Position numbers and translations under genes: made by a program
The notes under the pieces: generated by a model
What the model was told of the DNA's origin: nothing
Seen by the model: only the letters and a program-made list of their open reading frames with translations
Databases searched by the model: none
Source of the DNA: Hyphomicrobiales bacterium
GTDB lineage: Bacteria; Pseudomonadota; Alphaproteobacteria; Rhizobiales; Beijerinckiaceae
Assembly (NCBI GenBank): GCA_028290405.1
Contig: JAQGJX010000145.1
Location: 1 to 64,000, forward strand
DNA: 64,000 bases
Direction: 5' to 3'
Part shown: one piece after another, positions 27,681-37,575 of the stretch
Numbering within the stretch: the stretch's first letter is position 1
Layout: the number at the start of each line of letters is the position of its first letter

Positions 27681-29336
27681 TCAGTGCTCGTTTCCGGACT
27701 TGCTGGCGCCGGCGCCTTCCACCTTGCGCACAGGCGTCTCGGGCTTCAGCCCGCCGCGGCGGCGCGCATAGGTGTTGGCGCCGTTCGCCTCCCAGTCGCC
27801 GCGCGCCGCGGCGTCCGCAAAGGCCTGCCAGTCGTCGCTCCAGTCGCCCAGATCATAGCCGTGCCATGGCGCGCGCACCGAGAGCGGATGCAGGCCCAGC
27901 TCTTCCCAGAGGGTGCGGGCGTTCTCCATGAAGGGCTTGGCGGGCAGCGCCAAGGGCGACGTCGGGTGCTTCAGCGTCGCGTCGATGAGCATGGTCGAAT
28001 CCCCGCCGCTCGCCCCCGCCTTGGGCCCGTGCCCGCCGGAGCGATGCGGCACGAGCTGCACGTCCTCGATGGGGTCCGAGCGATAGGCGAGCGACCAGAA
28101 GATCGCGTCCGTGTTCAGGGCGTCGATGTCCCGCGAGACGGCGATGACGATCTTGCCGCACTGGGCCTGAAGGGTGGAGGCGCCATGCAGGCCGCGCCAC
28201 ACTTCCGTGCGCTGCGCGCCGGGCGCGAACTTGAGGAAGATCACCTTGCGCAGGTTCGTGAGCGGCTCGTGCATCACCACGGCCTCGATGCCCTTGATGT
28301 CCAGATTGCGCTTGAGGTGCTGGAAGAAAAGCGCCTCGTAGGCGGACTTCTTGAGGATGCTGGATTCGCTGGGCGTCACCTCGCTGAGGACGGAGGCGAA
28401 CACCGGCTTGTTCTTCATGGTGATCGCCGTGACGCGCATCGACATGTTGAAGTCTTCAAGCGCGATATGCCCGTGGCTTTCGCCGAACGGGCCTTCGGGC
28501 TCCAGCAACTCCGTGTCGATGAAGCCTTCGATGACGATCTCGGCGTCCGCGGGGATTTCGAGATCGACGGTCCTGGCCCGCGTCACCCGCATGGCCTTGC
28601 CGGCCAGCCCGCCCGCGATGGCCATTTCGTCCTGGTCGATCGCGAGCTTCTGCGGGCCGGTGAACGCCACGACCGGCGCGCAGCCGACAATGATCGCGCA
28701 CGGCATGGGCTGGCCCATCTTCTGGTACTTCAGCCAGTGCACGTAACCGCCGGCGCCCGAAAGGCGCGACGCCATGCGCACGCCAAGGCGATCGTTCGCC
28801 TTCAGGCCCGCGCGATACGTGCCCATGTTGCGCACGCCCGTTTCGGGGTCCTTCGTCACGCACACGGTGGCGGTGAGGTAGGGCGCTGCGTCGAAGCCGG
28901 GCGTGGAGATCGGCGCAGGCAGCATGGCGAGGCCGCCGCCGGGCCTCGTCAGGTCGTCGCCCGTATAGACGCGCTCATGGCACGGCGCGTTCTCGACGAA
29001 CTCCGGTTCGATGGGGCCGTCGAGGGCGCGCATCCACACATCCGCCAGGTCTTCGACGCCTACGCCCATGCCGGCGGCGTAGATCTCGTTGGAAGCCGCC
29101 AGCGCGCCCACCACGACCGGAATATCGTATTTTTCGCCCTTCGCTCCGACCACGTTGGTGAACAGGAACGCGCGGCGCGCCTCCTCGGGGAAATTGCCCA
29201 CGAACTGCCAGCGCACGAGCGGGTGGATCTCGGTGTCCTTGCAGACCGGGCGGTCGATGCGCACCAGCAGGCCGCGCGCCTCCAAATGCGCAAGATGTTC
29301 CTGAAAATCAGAGGGAGCAGACGATTTTGCCGACAT
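27681..29336 (-). CDS. UbiD family decarboxylase
   Basis: DFQEHLAHLEARGLLVRIDRPV; MPCAIIVGCAP; PFGESHGHIALEDFN; VVMHEPLTNLRKVIFLKF. Confidence 0.9.
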   Translation of the reverse strand: MSAKSSAPSDFQEHLAHLEARGLLVRIDRPVCKDTEIHPLVRWQFVGNFPEEARRAFLFTNVVGAKGEKYDIPVVVGALAASNEIYAAGMGVGVEDLADVWMRALDGPIEPEFVENAPCHERVYTGDDLTRPGGGLAMLPAPISTPGFDAAPYLTATVCVTKDPETGVRNMGTYRAGLKANDRLGVRMASRLSGAGGYVHWLKYQKMGQPMPCAIIVGCAPVVAFTGPQKLAIDQDEMAIAGGLAGKAMRVTRARTVDLEIPADAEIVIEGFIDTELLEPEGPFGESHGHIALEDFNMSMRVTAITMKNKPVFASVLSEVTPSESSILKKSAYEALFFQHLKRNLDIKGIEAVVMHEPLTNLRKVIFLKFAPGAQRTEVWRGLHGASTLQAQCGKIVIAVSRDIDALNTDAIFWSLAYRSDPIEDVQLVPHRSGGHGPKAGASGGDSTMLIDATLKHPTSPLALPAKPFMENARTLWEELGLHPLSVRAPWHGYDLGDWSDDWQAFADAAARGDWEANGANTYARRRGGLKPETPVRKVEGAGASKSGNEH

Positions 29337-29438
29337 GGAGCCTCATGTTCCCCGAGTGCGCCGGTCGCGCTTGTGTTGCGTTATTATAGGCCTTCCTGTA
29401 GCGAGGCAACATTGCCCAACGACAGTCTCGGGGAGAGT

Positions 29439-31832
29439 ATGACCACGCTGCCGCCCAAGGACTCCGCGATTCCGGGTCTCGACATTTCCGCCATCGGCAA
29501 GCCCCTTCGGCGCAAGGAGGACGAGCGCCTCGTCACCGGCCAGGGCCGCTTCACGGACGATTTCGCCCTTGAGGGACAGGCCTTCGCGGTGATGGTGCGC
29601 TCGCCTCATCCGCATGCGCGCATCGTTGCGATCGACGCCAGCGCGGCGCTGGCCCGTCCGGGCGTGCTGGGCGTCTTCACGGGCGCGGACGCGCTCGCCG
29701 ACGGCCTTGGAGCCATTCCGCACGACCCCGTGCCGAAGACCAAGTACGACATGAAGCTGCGCGGCCCCGGCGACACGCCGATCTTCATCGGCCCACATTA
29801 CCTGCTGCCCGCCGACAAGGCGCGCCATGTAGGCGAGGCCGTCGCCATGGTGGTGGCGCAGACCCTCGCGATTGCGCAGGACGCGTCCGAAGACGTGGCG
29901 GTGACCTATGAGGTGCTGCCCTTCGCTCTCGACCAGCGCGTGGCGCTGGACGCGCGCGCGCCGAGCGTGTGGAGCGAGGTCTGCGACAACGTGCTGGTGG
30001 ACACGACGTTCGGCGACGTGGCGGCGACCGACAAGGCTTTCGCGAGCGCCGACCACGTGGTCTCGATGGACATCTACATCCCGCGCGTGACCGCCGTGGC
30101 GCTGGAGCCGCGCGCGGCGCTGGGCAATTACGAGCCCGCGACGGGCCGATATGAACTGTGGGTCGGCGGCGGCGGAGCGGTGCGGCAGAAGGGCGAAGTG
30201 GCTTCGGTGCTGGGCGTGAAGCCGCAGGACGTGCGCGTGCACACCTACGACGTCGGCGGAAATTTCGGCTCCAAGAACCGGCTCTATGTGGAATACGGCC
30301 TTGTGCTGTGGGCCTCGCGCAAGATCGGCCGTCCGGTGAAGTTCGTCGCCACGCGTCACGAGTGCTTCACCAGCGATTACCAGGGCCGCGACCTCGCCAC
30401 GCGCGTGGAGCTGGCGCTCAACAAGCAGGGCCGCTTCCTGGCGCTGCGATGCGACAACGTCTCCAACGTCGGGGCGCGTTGCGTGTCGCTGTCCCCGCTC
30501 GGCAAGGGCTCGGGCCTCATCACGGGCTCCTACGACATTCCGGCGGCGACGTTGCGCGCGCGCGCCGTGTTCACGAACACTACGCCCACGCAGGCTTATC
30601 GCAGCTCGGGGCGACCGGAAGTGAACTTCGCCATAGAGCGGTTGATCGACACCGCCGCGCGCGACCTTGGCGTAGACCGCATCGCCCTGCGCCGCCGCAA
30701 TCTCGTCAAGCCCAAGGCTTTTCCTTACACCAACGCCGTCGGCGCGACTTACGACAGCGGCGAGTACGAGACGCAGCTCGACCTCGCCATGCAAATCAGC
30801 GACTGGAAAGGCTTCGGCAAGCGCAAGCGGGACGCCGCCAAGCGCGGCAAGCTGCTGGGCCTCGGGCTGGGGCATTATGTTGAATCCTCCATCGGCTCGC
30901 CGCGCGAGCAGGCGCAGATGATCGTCAAGCCCGAAGGGCGCATCACCGTGGTGGTGGGCACGCAACCCAGCGGCCAGGGCCACGAAACCAGCTTCGCGCA
31001 AGTGGCCGCCGACCTGCTCCATGCGCCCGTCGACCGCGTCGACATCGTGCTGGGAGACACGGACGTCGTGAAGGTGGGCGGCGGCTCGCACTCGGGCCGC
31101 TCCATGCGCCACGCCGCCACCGTGATGTCGCTGGCGGCGGTCGATCTTGTGGCGCGCGCCAAGGCCATCGCGTCGTTCCTGCTCGACGTTCCGCCGACCG
31201 ATCTCGACTGGACCGACGGACGCATCGTGGCGCGCAATTCCAATCGTTCGTTCGACCTGTTCGAACTGGCGCGCGAGGCCGCGAAGGCGGAGCTGCCGGC
31301 GGAGCTCACCGGCGGGCTCGCGATCACCACCGACAACGAGATGCACGAACCGGTGTTTCCCAACGGCTGCGCCACCTGCGAGGTCGAGGTCGATCCCGAG
31401 ACCGGGTGGGTGGAGATCACCCGCTATGCGGCTGTGGACGACGTGGGGCGCTGCATCAATCCGCTGATCGTGCACGGGCAGACCCATGGCGGCATCGCGC
31501 AGGGCGTCGGCCAGGCGATGTGGGAATTGTGCGCGCTGGACGCCGATTCAGGCCAGCCGGTCGCAGCGTCCTTCATGGACTACGGCATGCCGCGCGCCGA
31601 CAACCTGCCTTCGTTCCGCACCGAAATCGCGCAGGTGCTGTCGCCCACCAACCCTCTCGGCATCAAGGCCGGCGGCGAAGGCGGCACCACGCCTGCGCTC
31701 TCGGTCATCGTCAACGCCATTGTGGACGCGCTCGCCGAGCATGGCGTGCGCCACATCGAAATGCCGACCACGCCGCACGCCGTCTGGCGCGCCATCCAGC
31801 ACGCCAAGCGCACCAAGGGAGCCGCCGCATGA
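29439..31832 (+). CDS. Xanthine dehydrogenase family protein, molybdopterin-binding (large) subunit
   Basis: IGKPLRRKEDERLVTGQGRFTDD; AYRSSGRPEVNFAIERLID; QGHETSFAQVAAD; GEGGTTPALSVIVNAI. Confidence 0.92.
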   Translation: MTTLPPKDSAIPGLDISAIGKPLRRKEDERLVTGQGRFTDDFALEGQAFAVMVRSPHPHARIVAIDASAALARPGVLGVFTGADALADGLGAIPHDPVPKTKYDMKLRGPGDTPIFIGPHYLLPADKARHVGEAVAMVVAQTLAIAQDASEDVAVTYEVLPFALDQRVALDARAPSVWSEVCDNVLVDTTFGDVAATDKAFASADHVVSMDIYIPRVTAVALEPRAALGNYEPATGRYELWVGGGGAVRQKGEVASVLGVKPQDVRVHTYDVGGNFGSKNRLYVEYGLVLWASRKIGRPVKFVATRHECFTSDYQGRDLATRVELALNKQGRFLALRCDNVSNVGARCVSLSPLGKGSGLITGSYDIPAATLRARAVFTNTTPTQAYRSSGRPEVNFAIERLIDTAARDLGVDRIALRRRNLVKPKAFPYTNAVGATYDSGEYETQLDLAMQISDWKGFGKRKRDAAKRGKLLGLGLGHYVESSIGSPREQAQMIVKPEGRITVVVGTQPSGQGHETSFAQVAADLLHAPVDRVDIVLGDTDVVKVGGGSHSGRSMRHAATVMSLAAVDLVARAKAIASFLLDVPPTDLDWTDGRIVARNSNRSFDLFELAREAAKAELPAELTGGLAITTDNEMHEPVFPNGCATCEVEVDPETGWVEITRYAAVDDVGRCINPLIVHGQTHGGIAQGVGQAMWELCALDADSGQPVAASFMDYGMPRADNLPSFRTEIAQVLSPTNPLGIKAGGEGGTTPALSVIVNAIVDALAEHGVRHIEMPTTPHAVWRAIQHAKRTKGAAA

Positions 31833-32749
31833 CCACGCCGACCATCGAACTCATCTGCTTCCCGGGCGCGCCCAACCTGCCCATCTTCGCCGCGCAGGAG
31901 AAGGGTTTCTTCGCCCGGCACGGCGTCGCCATCAACCTGACCACGACGCCAAGCTCAGCCTTCCAGGCCGAGAACCTGGCGTCGGGCAAGTTCCAAATCG
32001 CCGGAACCGCGTTCGACAATGTGGTCGCCTATCAGGAGGGCCAGGGCGCGGTGCCGCTGCAGGGCACGGACTTCTTCGCCTTCATGGGCGCCACGCAGGT
32101 GGAGCTTGCGTTCATCACCGCGCCGGACGTGAAGACCTATGGGGACGTGAAGGGCAAGTCGCTGGCGCTCGACGCGCTGTCCACGGGCTTCGCGTTCGTG
32201 CTCTACGAGATGCTGGCGCGCAACGGCCTGACGAAGGCCGACTACGGCATGATCCCCGTGGGGGCGACGCCCTCGCGCTGGGAATCCGTCAAGGCGGGCG
32301 CGCACGCCGGAACGCTCACCATCGAGCCGTTCACCAGCATCGCGCGCAACCAGGGATTCACGGTGCTGGACACGTCTTCAAACGTTTTCGACGCCTATCA
32401 GGGCGGCTCTTTCGCGGCGAGCCGCGCCTGGGCGAAGGCCAACCCCGACGTGCTGATCGGCTTCATTCGCGGCTATCTGGACGGGCTGGCCTGGACGCTC
32501 GATCCCGCCAATCGCGAGGCCGCCACGCAGATCCTGCTGGCCAACATGCCGGAGATCAAGCCGCAGGTCGCGGGCGCGGTGATGAACTCGCTGTTGTCGC
32601 CGCGCTCAGGCCTCACGCCCGGCGCCGCCATCCTGCCCGAAGGCGTGAAGACCGTGCTGGACCTGCGCTCGCGCTACGGCGCCGGGGCGACGCTGAGCGA
32701 CGCCGCGAAGTACATCGACCTGAGCTATCTGGAAGCGGCGGCGAAATAG
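31829..32749 (+). CDS. NMT1/THI5-like substrate-binding-fold protein without obvious signal peptide
   Basis: LICFPGAPNLPIFAAQEKGFFARHGVAINLTTTPSSAFQAENLASGKFQIAGTAFDNVVAYQ; ATGA overlap with upstream stop. Confidence 0.8.
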   Translation: MTTPTIELICFPGAPNLPIFAAQEKGFFARHGVAINLTTTPSSAFQAENLASGKFQIAGTAFDNVVAYQEGQGAVPLQGTDFFAFMGATQVELAFITAPDVKTYGDVKGKSLALDALSTGFAFVLYEMLARNGLTKADYGMIPVGATPSRWESVKAGAHAGTLTIEPFTSIARNQGFTVLDTSSNVFDAYQGGSFAASRAWAKANPDVLIGFIRGYLDGLAWTLDPANREAATQILLANMPEIKPQVAGAVMNSLLSPRSGLTPGAAILPEGVKTVLDLRSRYGAGATLSDAAKYIDLSYLEAAAK

Positions 32750-32757
32750 CGAAAGCG

Positions 32758-33069
32758 TCACCAGCAGGCGGACGCGCGCGCCTGCCTGTCGCTGGAGTGG
32801 CGGATGAGCGAGGAGGCGTTCACCCGGCGCCTCTCCCATTCGCCCGTGGCGCCCGGGGCGTGCGCAAGCCACGAGTCGCGCCACGCGCTCCAGCCCCCGC
32901 GTCCGCCTGCGGCGACGTTATCGTTGGCGGCGACGAGGTTGAGGGGAAAGTCTTCGCCCCATTCGGCAGGGCTCTGGCGCGGATCGCGTATCATGATTAC
33001 CCAAGCTTGCATGCTGTTCAGTGTAACCTGTCCAAGGTCTCCACAAAACTTACATTCTATTTCAGCCAA
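32758..33069 (-). CDS. Small hypothetical protein
   Basis: PLNLVAANDNVAAGG resembles segments of small alphaproteobacterial hypotheticals; start uncertain (33069 or 33012). Confidence 0.45.
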   Translation of the reverse strand: MAEIECKFCGDLGQVTLNSMQAWVIMIRDPRQSPAEWGEDFPLNLVAANDNVAAGGRGGWSAWRDSWLAHAPGATGEWERRRVNASSLIRHSSDRQARASACW

Positions 33070-33145
33070 AATTGTAGCGGGAGCAAGAAAGCGCCGCCAT
33101 AACCCACTGTTCGCAACAGACCGAACCTTGCTTTATCTTGACTTG

Positions 33146-33916
33146 CTAGTTTGTCGTTGAGGCAAGACGGAGCAGCGCGTCTTCTGTCATGGGCTGCACG
33201 TCCATGCGCACGTCCGCCGGGCGGGGATGTCGCATCGCGAAGGCGAGCGCGTGGGTCGGCGCCGGGCGCAGCGTCCTGAACAACCATCCGGCGGGGTCCC
33301 CTGCCCGGCTCGGGTCGAAGCTGATCGACGGCGGGTCCAGCGTGAACGCGAACGACTGGAGCGGGATCGTAAAGCCGCCGCCGTCGGCCTTGATGTAGGC
33401 TTCCTTCAGCGTCCAGATGTCGTAGAGCGCATCCGTCAGGCGCGCGGGCGGCGCTGCGCGGCAGAGCGCGAGCTCGGCGGGAGCGAACATCTGGTCGGCG
33501 AGCTGCATCGTCAGCTTGCCCTGTTCCATGCGCTCGACGTCCACGCCGACGTCGCGATGGCGGCTCATGGCCACCGCCACCATGCCGCGCGCATGCGAGA
33601 GGTTGAACGAAAGCCCTTGCGCCACAGGCCCGGCGATGCGCGGCTTGCCATGCTCGCCCGGCTGGAAGCGCCATGCGTACGGCGCGACGTCAGCGGCGCT
33701 CGACAGCGTGGCGCGGACCAGCGCATGCGCGGCCACGTAAGCCTCGCGCTCGCCCGCAACCTTGAGCCGCGCGGCGTAGGCCCGCTCGCCGTCGTCCAGC
33801 ATGCGCGCCAGGCCTGCGAGCCTGGCCTCGCCCATCGGCTCGAAGGCGAGATAGCGCACCACGAGGCTGTCGGGATCGACAGCCTGCGCGATGCGCATAT
33901 CCGGCGCTAGCCCCAT
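33146..33916 (-). CDS. Sfp-type 4'-phosphopantetheinyl transferase superfamily protein
   Basis: LSFNLSHARGMVAVAMS, VGVDVER, DIWTLKEAYIKADGGG. Confidence 0.9.
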   Translation of the reverse strand: MGLAPDMRIAQAVDPDSLVVRYLAFEPMGEARLAGLARMLDDGERAYAARLKVAGEREAYVAAHALVRATLSSAADVAPYAWRFQPGEHGKPRIAGPVAQGLSFNLSHARGMVAVAMSRHRDVGVDVERMEQGKLTMQLADQMFAPAELALCRAAPPARLTDALYDIWTLKEAYIKADGGGFTIPLQSFAFTLDPPSISFDPSRAGDPAGWLFRTLRPAPTHALAFAMRHPRPADVRMDVQPMTEDALLRLASTTN

Positions 33917-35163
33917 GGCCCCAGGTAGCTCTCGCCCATGAAGTGATCGGCCCTGCCGGGAATTCGCTCCGGCCAGGCCGCCGTCTGCGTCGAGGGATTG
34001 AGCGGCTCTGCGCGCGCGCCGTCCGGCCCGACCTGCTCCATGAACGAGTACAACAGGACCGTGTGGCCGTCGGGATCGCGCACCGCGGCGGCGTAGTCGA
34101 CGCCCGGAAACAGCGCGCCTGGGAACTCGACCGCAGGCCTGCCGCGCTCCGCCAGATACGCCACGGCGTCGCGCAATTGCCGGTAGTTGGCGACTTGCAG
34201 GCCAAAGCTCATGCAAGTGCTGTCAGGCCCGCCGCCCAGACGCTCTCGCAACGCGATGGGATAGAGCGCAAGCGAATGGTGCTCCGTGTTGCAGCGGAAG
34301 AAGCGGCACACATGCCCCTCGAACACCACGTCGCGGGTGTGGATGAAGCCCATCACCTGCGTGTAGAAGGCCGAGACCTTCTCGACGTCCTCGACGTAAA
34401 GCCCCACCGGCCCGATGCGCACGACCTTGAACGGACGCGGCAGCAGGATGCCGTCCACGTCGTAGGTCGACTCGCGCGCCTCGCGCTCGCTGAAGCCGGA
34501 GGCGAGATCGACGCCTGCGGCCTGCGCGCGTGCGACTTCCTCCTCTTCGGAGATCTGAGGCAGGTCCGGCGTGGTGTGGAATCCGCGCTCGTACAGCGCC
34601 GGGGGCTTTCCCTTGGCGAACCAGCCGATCTGCTCGATGCCGTAGTACAATTCGTTGCGGTGGCTCTCAGGATCGAACGGGTAGACGTGCCAGTTGGAGC
34701 CCGGCATGTCGCGCCCCGTGCGGTTGATGGGCACCTCGCGCTCTTCGAAATACGAAATCGCGTCCACCACTTCGCGCAGGCTGCCGACCTGCCAGGTGAG
34801 CTGGTTGATGGAGTGCGTAGGCTTGTGGGCCTTCGTGCCGTAGAGACGGTCGATCACGCGGCGGTCGGCCAGCACGAACGAGTGATGGTCGGTGCCGTGG
34901 CGCATGAAGTACTGGTGGGTGTCGGGAATGCCCTCCAGCAGCTTGGCGACGGGTGGAATCTTGGCGAAGTCCATCGGGTCCGACACCTTGAAGCCGATGT
35001 CGTCGCGATAGAACGACAGGCATTCGGCCAGGTTTCGGGCGCTGAAGCCGAAATGCCCTAGCCGGCGAATCTTGAACGGGCGCTCCAGCAGCACGCCGCC
35101 GACGTCGTAGAGCCCGTCTTCGCTTCGCAGCGCCGATTGTTTGCTGGCGTCCGCACCGGACAT
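33907..35163 (-). CDS. VOC family protein (two-domain, extradiol dioxygenase-like)
   Basis: RRLGHFGFSARNLAECLSFYRDDIGF...DHHSFVLADRRV and VGLYVEDVEKVSAFYTQVMGF...EHHSLALYPI. Confidence 0.82.
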   Translation of the reverse strand: MSGADASKQSALRSEDGLYDVGGVLLERPFKIRRLGHFGFSARNLAECLSFYRDDIGFKVSDPMDFAKIPPVAKLLEGIPDTHQYFMRHGTDHHSFVLADRRVIDRLYGTKAHKPTHSINQLTWQVGSLREVVDAISYFEEREVPINRTGRDMPGSNWHVYPFDPESHRNELYYGIEQIGWFAKGKPPALYERGFHTTPDLPQISEEEEVARAQAAGVDLASGFSEREARESTYDVDGILLPRPFKVVRIGPVGLYVEDVEKVSAFYTQVMGFIHTRDVVFEGHVCRFFRCNTEHHSLALYPIALRERLGGGPDSTCMSFGLQVANYRQLRDAVAYLAERGRPAVEFPGALFPGVDYAAAVRDPDGHTVLLYSFMEQVGPDGARAEPLNPSTQTAAWPERIPGRADHFMGESYLGPWG

Positions 35164-35391
35164 GTCGCCTCCCCCGGGTGTTCTTTCCAAAACCAGGCGG
35201 TTCTTTCGAACCAACCTTGCGGATTCATCTTTTCACGCGTTCCGGACTTGCGCAATTCGCAACATGGGCTGGGCGCACTGGAGCTTGACACGGTCTCAAG
35301 CCATGTTGGACACTTGGCTCAACAATCGGGGGAAACGGCGGCGCGCGCCCTGTCGGGGGCCGGCGACCGTTCAGGAGCGGCGGAGCGCATC

Positions 35392-36474
35392 ATGGAATTC
35401 GGCTATTTCACGCTGAGCGATAACAATTACGCGACGCTGGGCCGCTCCCCGGAGCAGTTCGTGCTGGAAATCCGCGACCAGGCGCTCCACGCCGAGCGGA
35501 TCGGCATGCATTCGGCATGGATCGGCGAGCACCATTTCGCTACGCTGGGCGTCAACTCCTGCCCGCACCTCGTGCTGGCCAACATCGCCGCCACCACCAA
35601 GCGCATCCGGCTCGCCCCGGCGGTCTCGGTGACGCCGCTGCACCATCCGCTGCGGGTGGCGGAGGAATGGGCGACGCTGGACCTGCTGTCGAACGGGCGC
35701 GTGGATTTCGCCGTGGGGCGCGGCTACGACAGGCGCGAGTACGTGCCCTTCGGGGCGGACTACATGCACTCCCTCGAGATCATGGACGAGGGCCTCGAGA
35801 TCATCGACCGGGCGTGGAATTCGCCGGGGCCATGGTCGTTCAAGGGCCAGTTCTACGACATTCCCGAAATGGTCATGACGCCCCGCCCCGTGCAGAAGCC
35901 GGTGCCGATTTATATGGCGTGCTTCTCGCGCAACAGCATGGAGATCGCCGCGCGGCGCGGGCTCAACATCATCTTCGCGCCTTTCGCGGCGGCGATGACC
36001 TTCGGCACGCTCGCCAACGCGGTGAACGAATACCGCGAGATGTGCGCCAAATTCGGCACGAAGCCGGGCCGCGCCATGTGCAGCTACTTCGTCTACCTCG
36101 CCGACAACGCGGCCGAGGAGGACTACGGGCGCGAGCGCCAGATGGCCTATTTCAAGGAATGCGCGCTGCCGGCCTTCCAACAGGAGCCCGGCAAGACCCC
36201 GCCGACCATGATGTATTTCCACCGCATCGTCGAAGTGCTGGAAGGCATGCGCAAGGAGGACCTCGGCGAAAAGTCCATCCTGCTTGGCCGTCCCGAGAAG
36301 ATCATCGAGACGCTGAAGCAGGTCGAGGCCGCAGGCATCGAGGAAGTGATCCTGTACTCCAACGTGGGCGGCAAGCCGCACGCCATGGTGCTGGACCAGA
36401 TGTCGCGGTTCATGGAGCAGGTGGCCCCGGCGTTCGACGGCCAGCACCGCAGGCTGGCGCAGGCGGCGGAGTGA
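35392..36474 (+). CDS. LLM class flavin-dependent oxidoreductase
   Basis: MHSAWIGEHHF, RIRLAPAVSVTPLHHPLRVAEEWATLDLLSNGRVDFAVGRGY. Confidence 0.9.
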   Translation: MEFGYFTLSDNNYATLGRSPEQFVLEIRDQALHAERIGMHSAWIGEHHFATLGVNSCPHLVLANIAATTKRIRLAPAVSVTPLHHPLRVAEEWATLDLLSNGRVDFAVGRGYDRREYVPFGADYMHSLEIMDEGLEIIDRAWNSPGPWSFKGQFYDIPEMVMTPRPVQKPVPIYMACFSRNSMEIAARRGLNIIFAPFAAAMTFGTLANAVNEYREMCAKFGTKPGRAMCSYFVYLADNAAEEDYGRERQMAYFKECALPAFQQEPGKTPPTMMYFHRIVEVLEGMRKEDLGEKSILLGRPEKIIETLKQVEAAGIEEVILYSNVGGKPHAMVLDQMSRFMEQVAPAFDGQHRRLAQAAE

Positions 36475-36543
36475 TCCGCCCGCCTGCTTTACTCAACTGA
36501 ACGACAAGCCGCACGAACGGCGAGCCACACCGGAGGAAACGAC

Positions 36544-37575
36544 ATGCGCCATGCAGCCCGCGTTGCAGGACTAGCCTTGTTGTCGCTCGCCACGCCGCTG
36601 GCGGGCGCATGCGCCCAGCAGGCAGAGGGGTATTTCAAGGGCAAGCAGTTCAACATCATGATCGGCGGCACCGCCGGCGGGGGCATCGACCTGGGGGCGC
36701 GCCTGCTGTCGCGCTACATCGGCAAGCACCTGCCGGGCAACCCGGTGGCGGCGCCGCAGCTCATGCCGGGCGCCGGCGGCATCCGCCTGCTGGAGCACCT
36801 GGCCATCGCGGCCCCGAAGGACGGCACGCAGATCGGCGCGTTCGCCACCGGGCCGCTGCTGGAGCCGATGATCGGCGGGCGCACGCTCAGCTACAAGATG
36901 ACGGACCTCGTCGCCATTGGGGCGCTGGAGAAGGACGTCAGCTTCTGCGCCACCTGGCACGGCTCCCCGGTGAAGACCGTGCAGGACGCGATGAAGCGGG
37001 AGACCACCGTGGCGGGCACCGGCGCGGGCTCCTCCACGGACATCGAGCCCATGGTGATGAACGCCCTGATGGGCACGAAATTCAAGGTGATCTCGGGCTA
37101 CGTGGGCACGCAGGAAACCGTGCTGGCGGTGGAACGCGGCGAGGTGGACGGGCGCTGCGCCTTCGGCTGGGGCAGCCTCAACGCCTCCAAGCCCGACTGG
37201 CTGCCGACCAAGAAGGTGAACGTGCTGGTGCAGATCGGCCTGCAGAAGCACCCCAAGCTGCCGGACGTGCCGCTGGCGGTCGATCTCGTGACGTCGCCCG
37301 AAGACAAGCAGATGATGCAGGTGCTGGCGACGCCCCTGTCGCTCAGCCGGCCTTATCTCGCGCCGCCCGGGCTGCCGGCGGACGTGACGGCGATGATCCG
37401 CAAGGCCTTCATGGAGGCGATGGCCGAAGAAGGCCTGAAGGCCGAGTTCCGCAAGATGACCGGCGAGGACCCGGAGCCGACGGAGGGCGGCGAGATGCAG
37501 AAGCTGATCGCCGCCATGTACGACACGCCGCCGCACATCGCCGCGCGCCTCACCAAGATCGTCAACCAGAAGTGA
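36544..37575 (+). CDS. Bug/TctC family substrate-binding protein
   Basis: YFKGKQFNIMIGGTAGGGIDLGARLLSRYIGKHLPGNPVAAPQLMPGAGG. Confidence 0.86.
   Translation: MRHAARVAGLALLSLATPLAGACAQQAEGYFKGKQFNIMIGGTAGGGIDLGARLLSRYIGKHLPGNPVAAPQLMPGAGGIRLLEHLAIAAPKDGTQIGAFATGPLLEPMIGGRTLSYKMTDLVAIGALEKDVSFCATWHGSPVKTVQDAMKRETTVAGTGAGSSTDIEPMVMNALMGTKFKVISGYVGTQETVLAVERGEVDGRCAFGWGSLNASKPDWLPTKKVNVLVQIGLQKHPKLPDVPLAVDLVTSPEDKQMMQVLATPLSLSRPYLAPPGLPADVTAMIRKAFMEAMAEEGLKAEFRKMTGEDPEPTEGGEMQKLIAAMYDTPPHIAARLTKIVNQK

Noticed and set aside
27624-29438. N-terminal extension of the 1402-aa ORF ending at 31832
   Set aside because: Only the part from 29439 (MTTLPPKDS) is homologous to Mo-hydroxylases; the upstream part is antisense to ubiD.
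29343-31487. 714-aa minus-strand ORF
   Set aside because: Antisense to the Mo-hydroxylase large subunit; shadow ORF.
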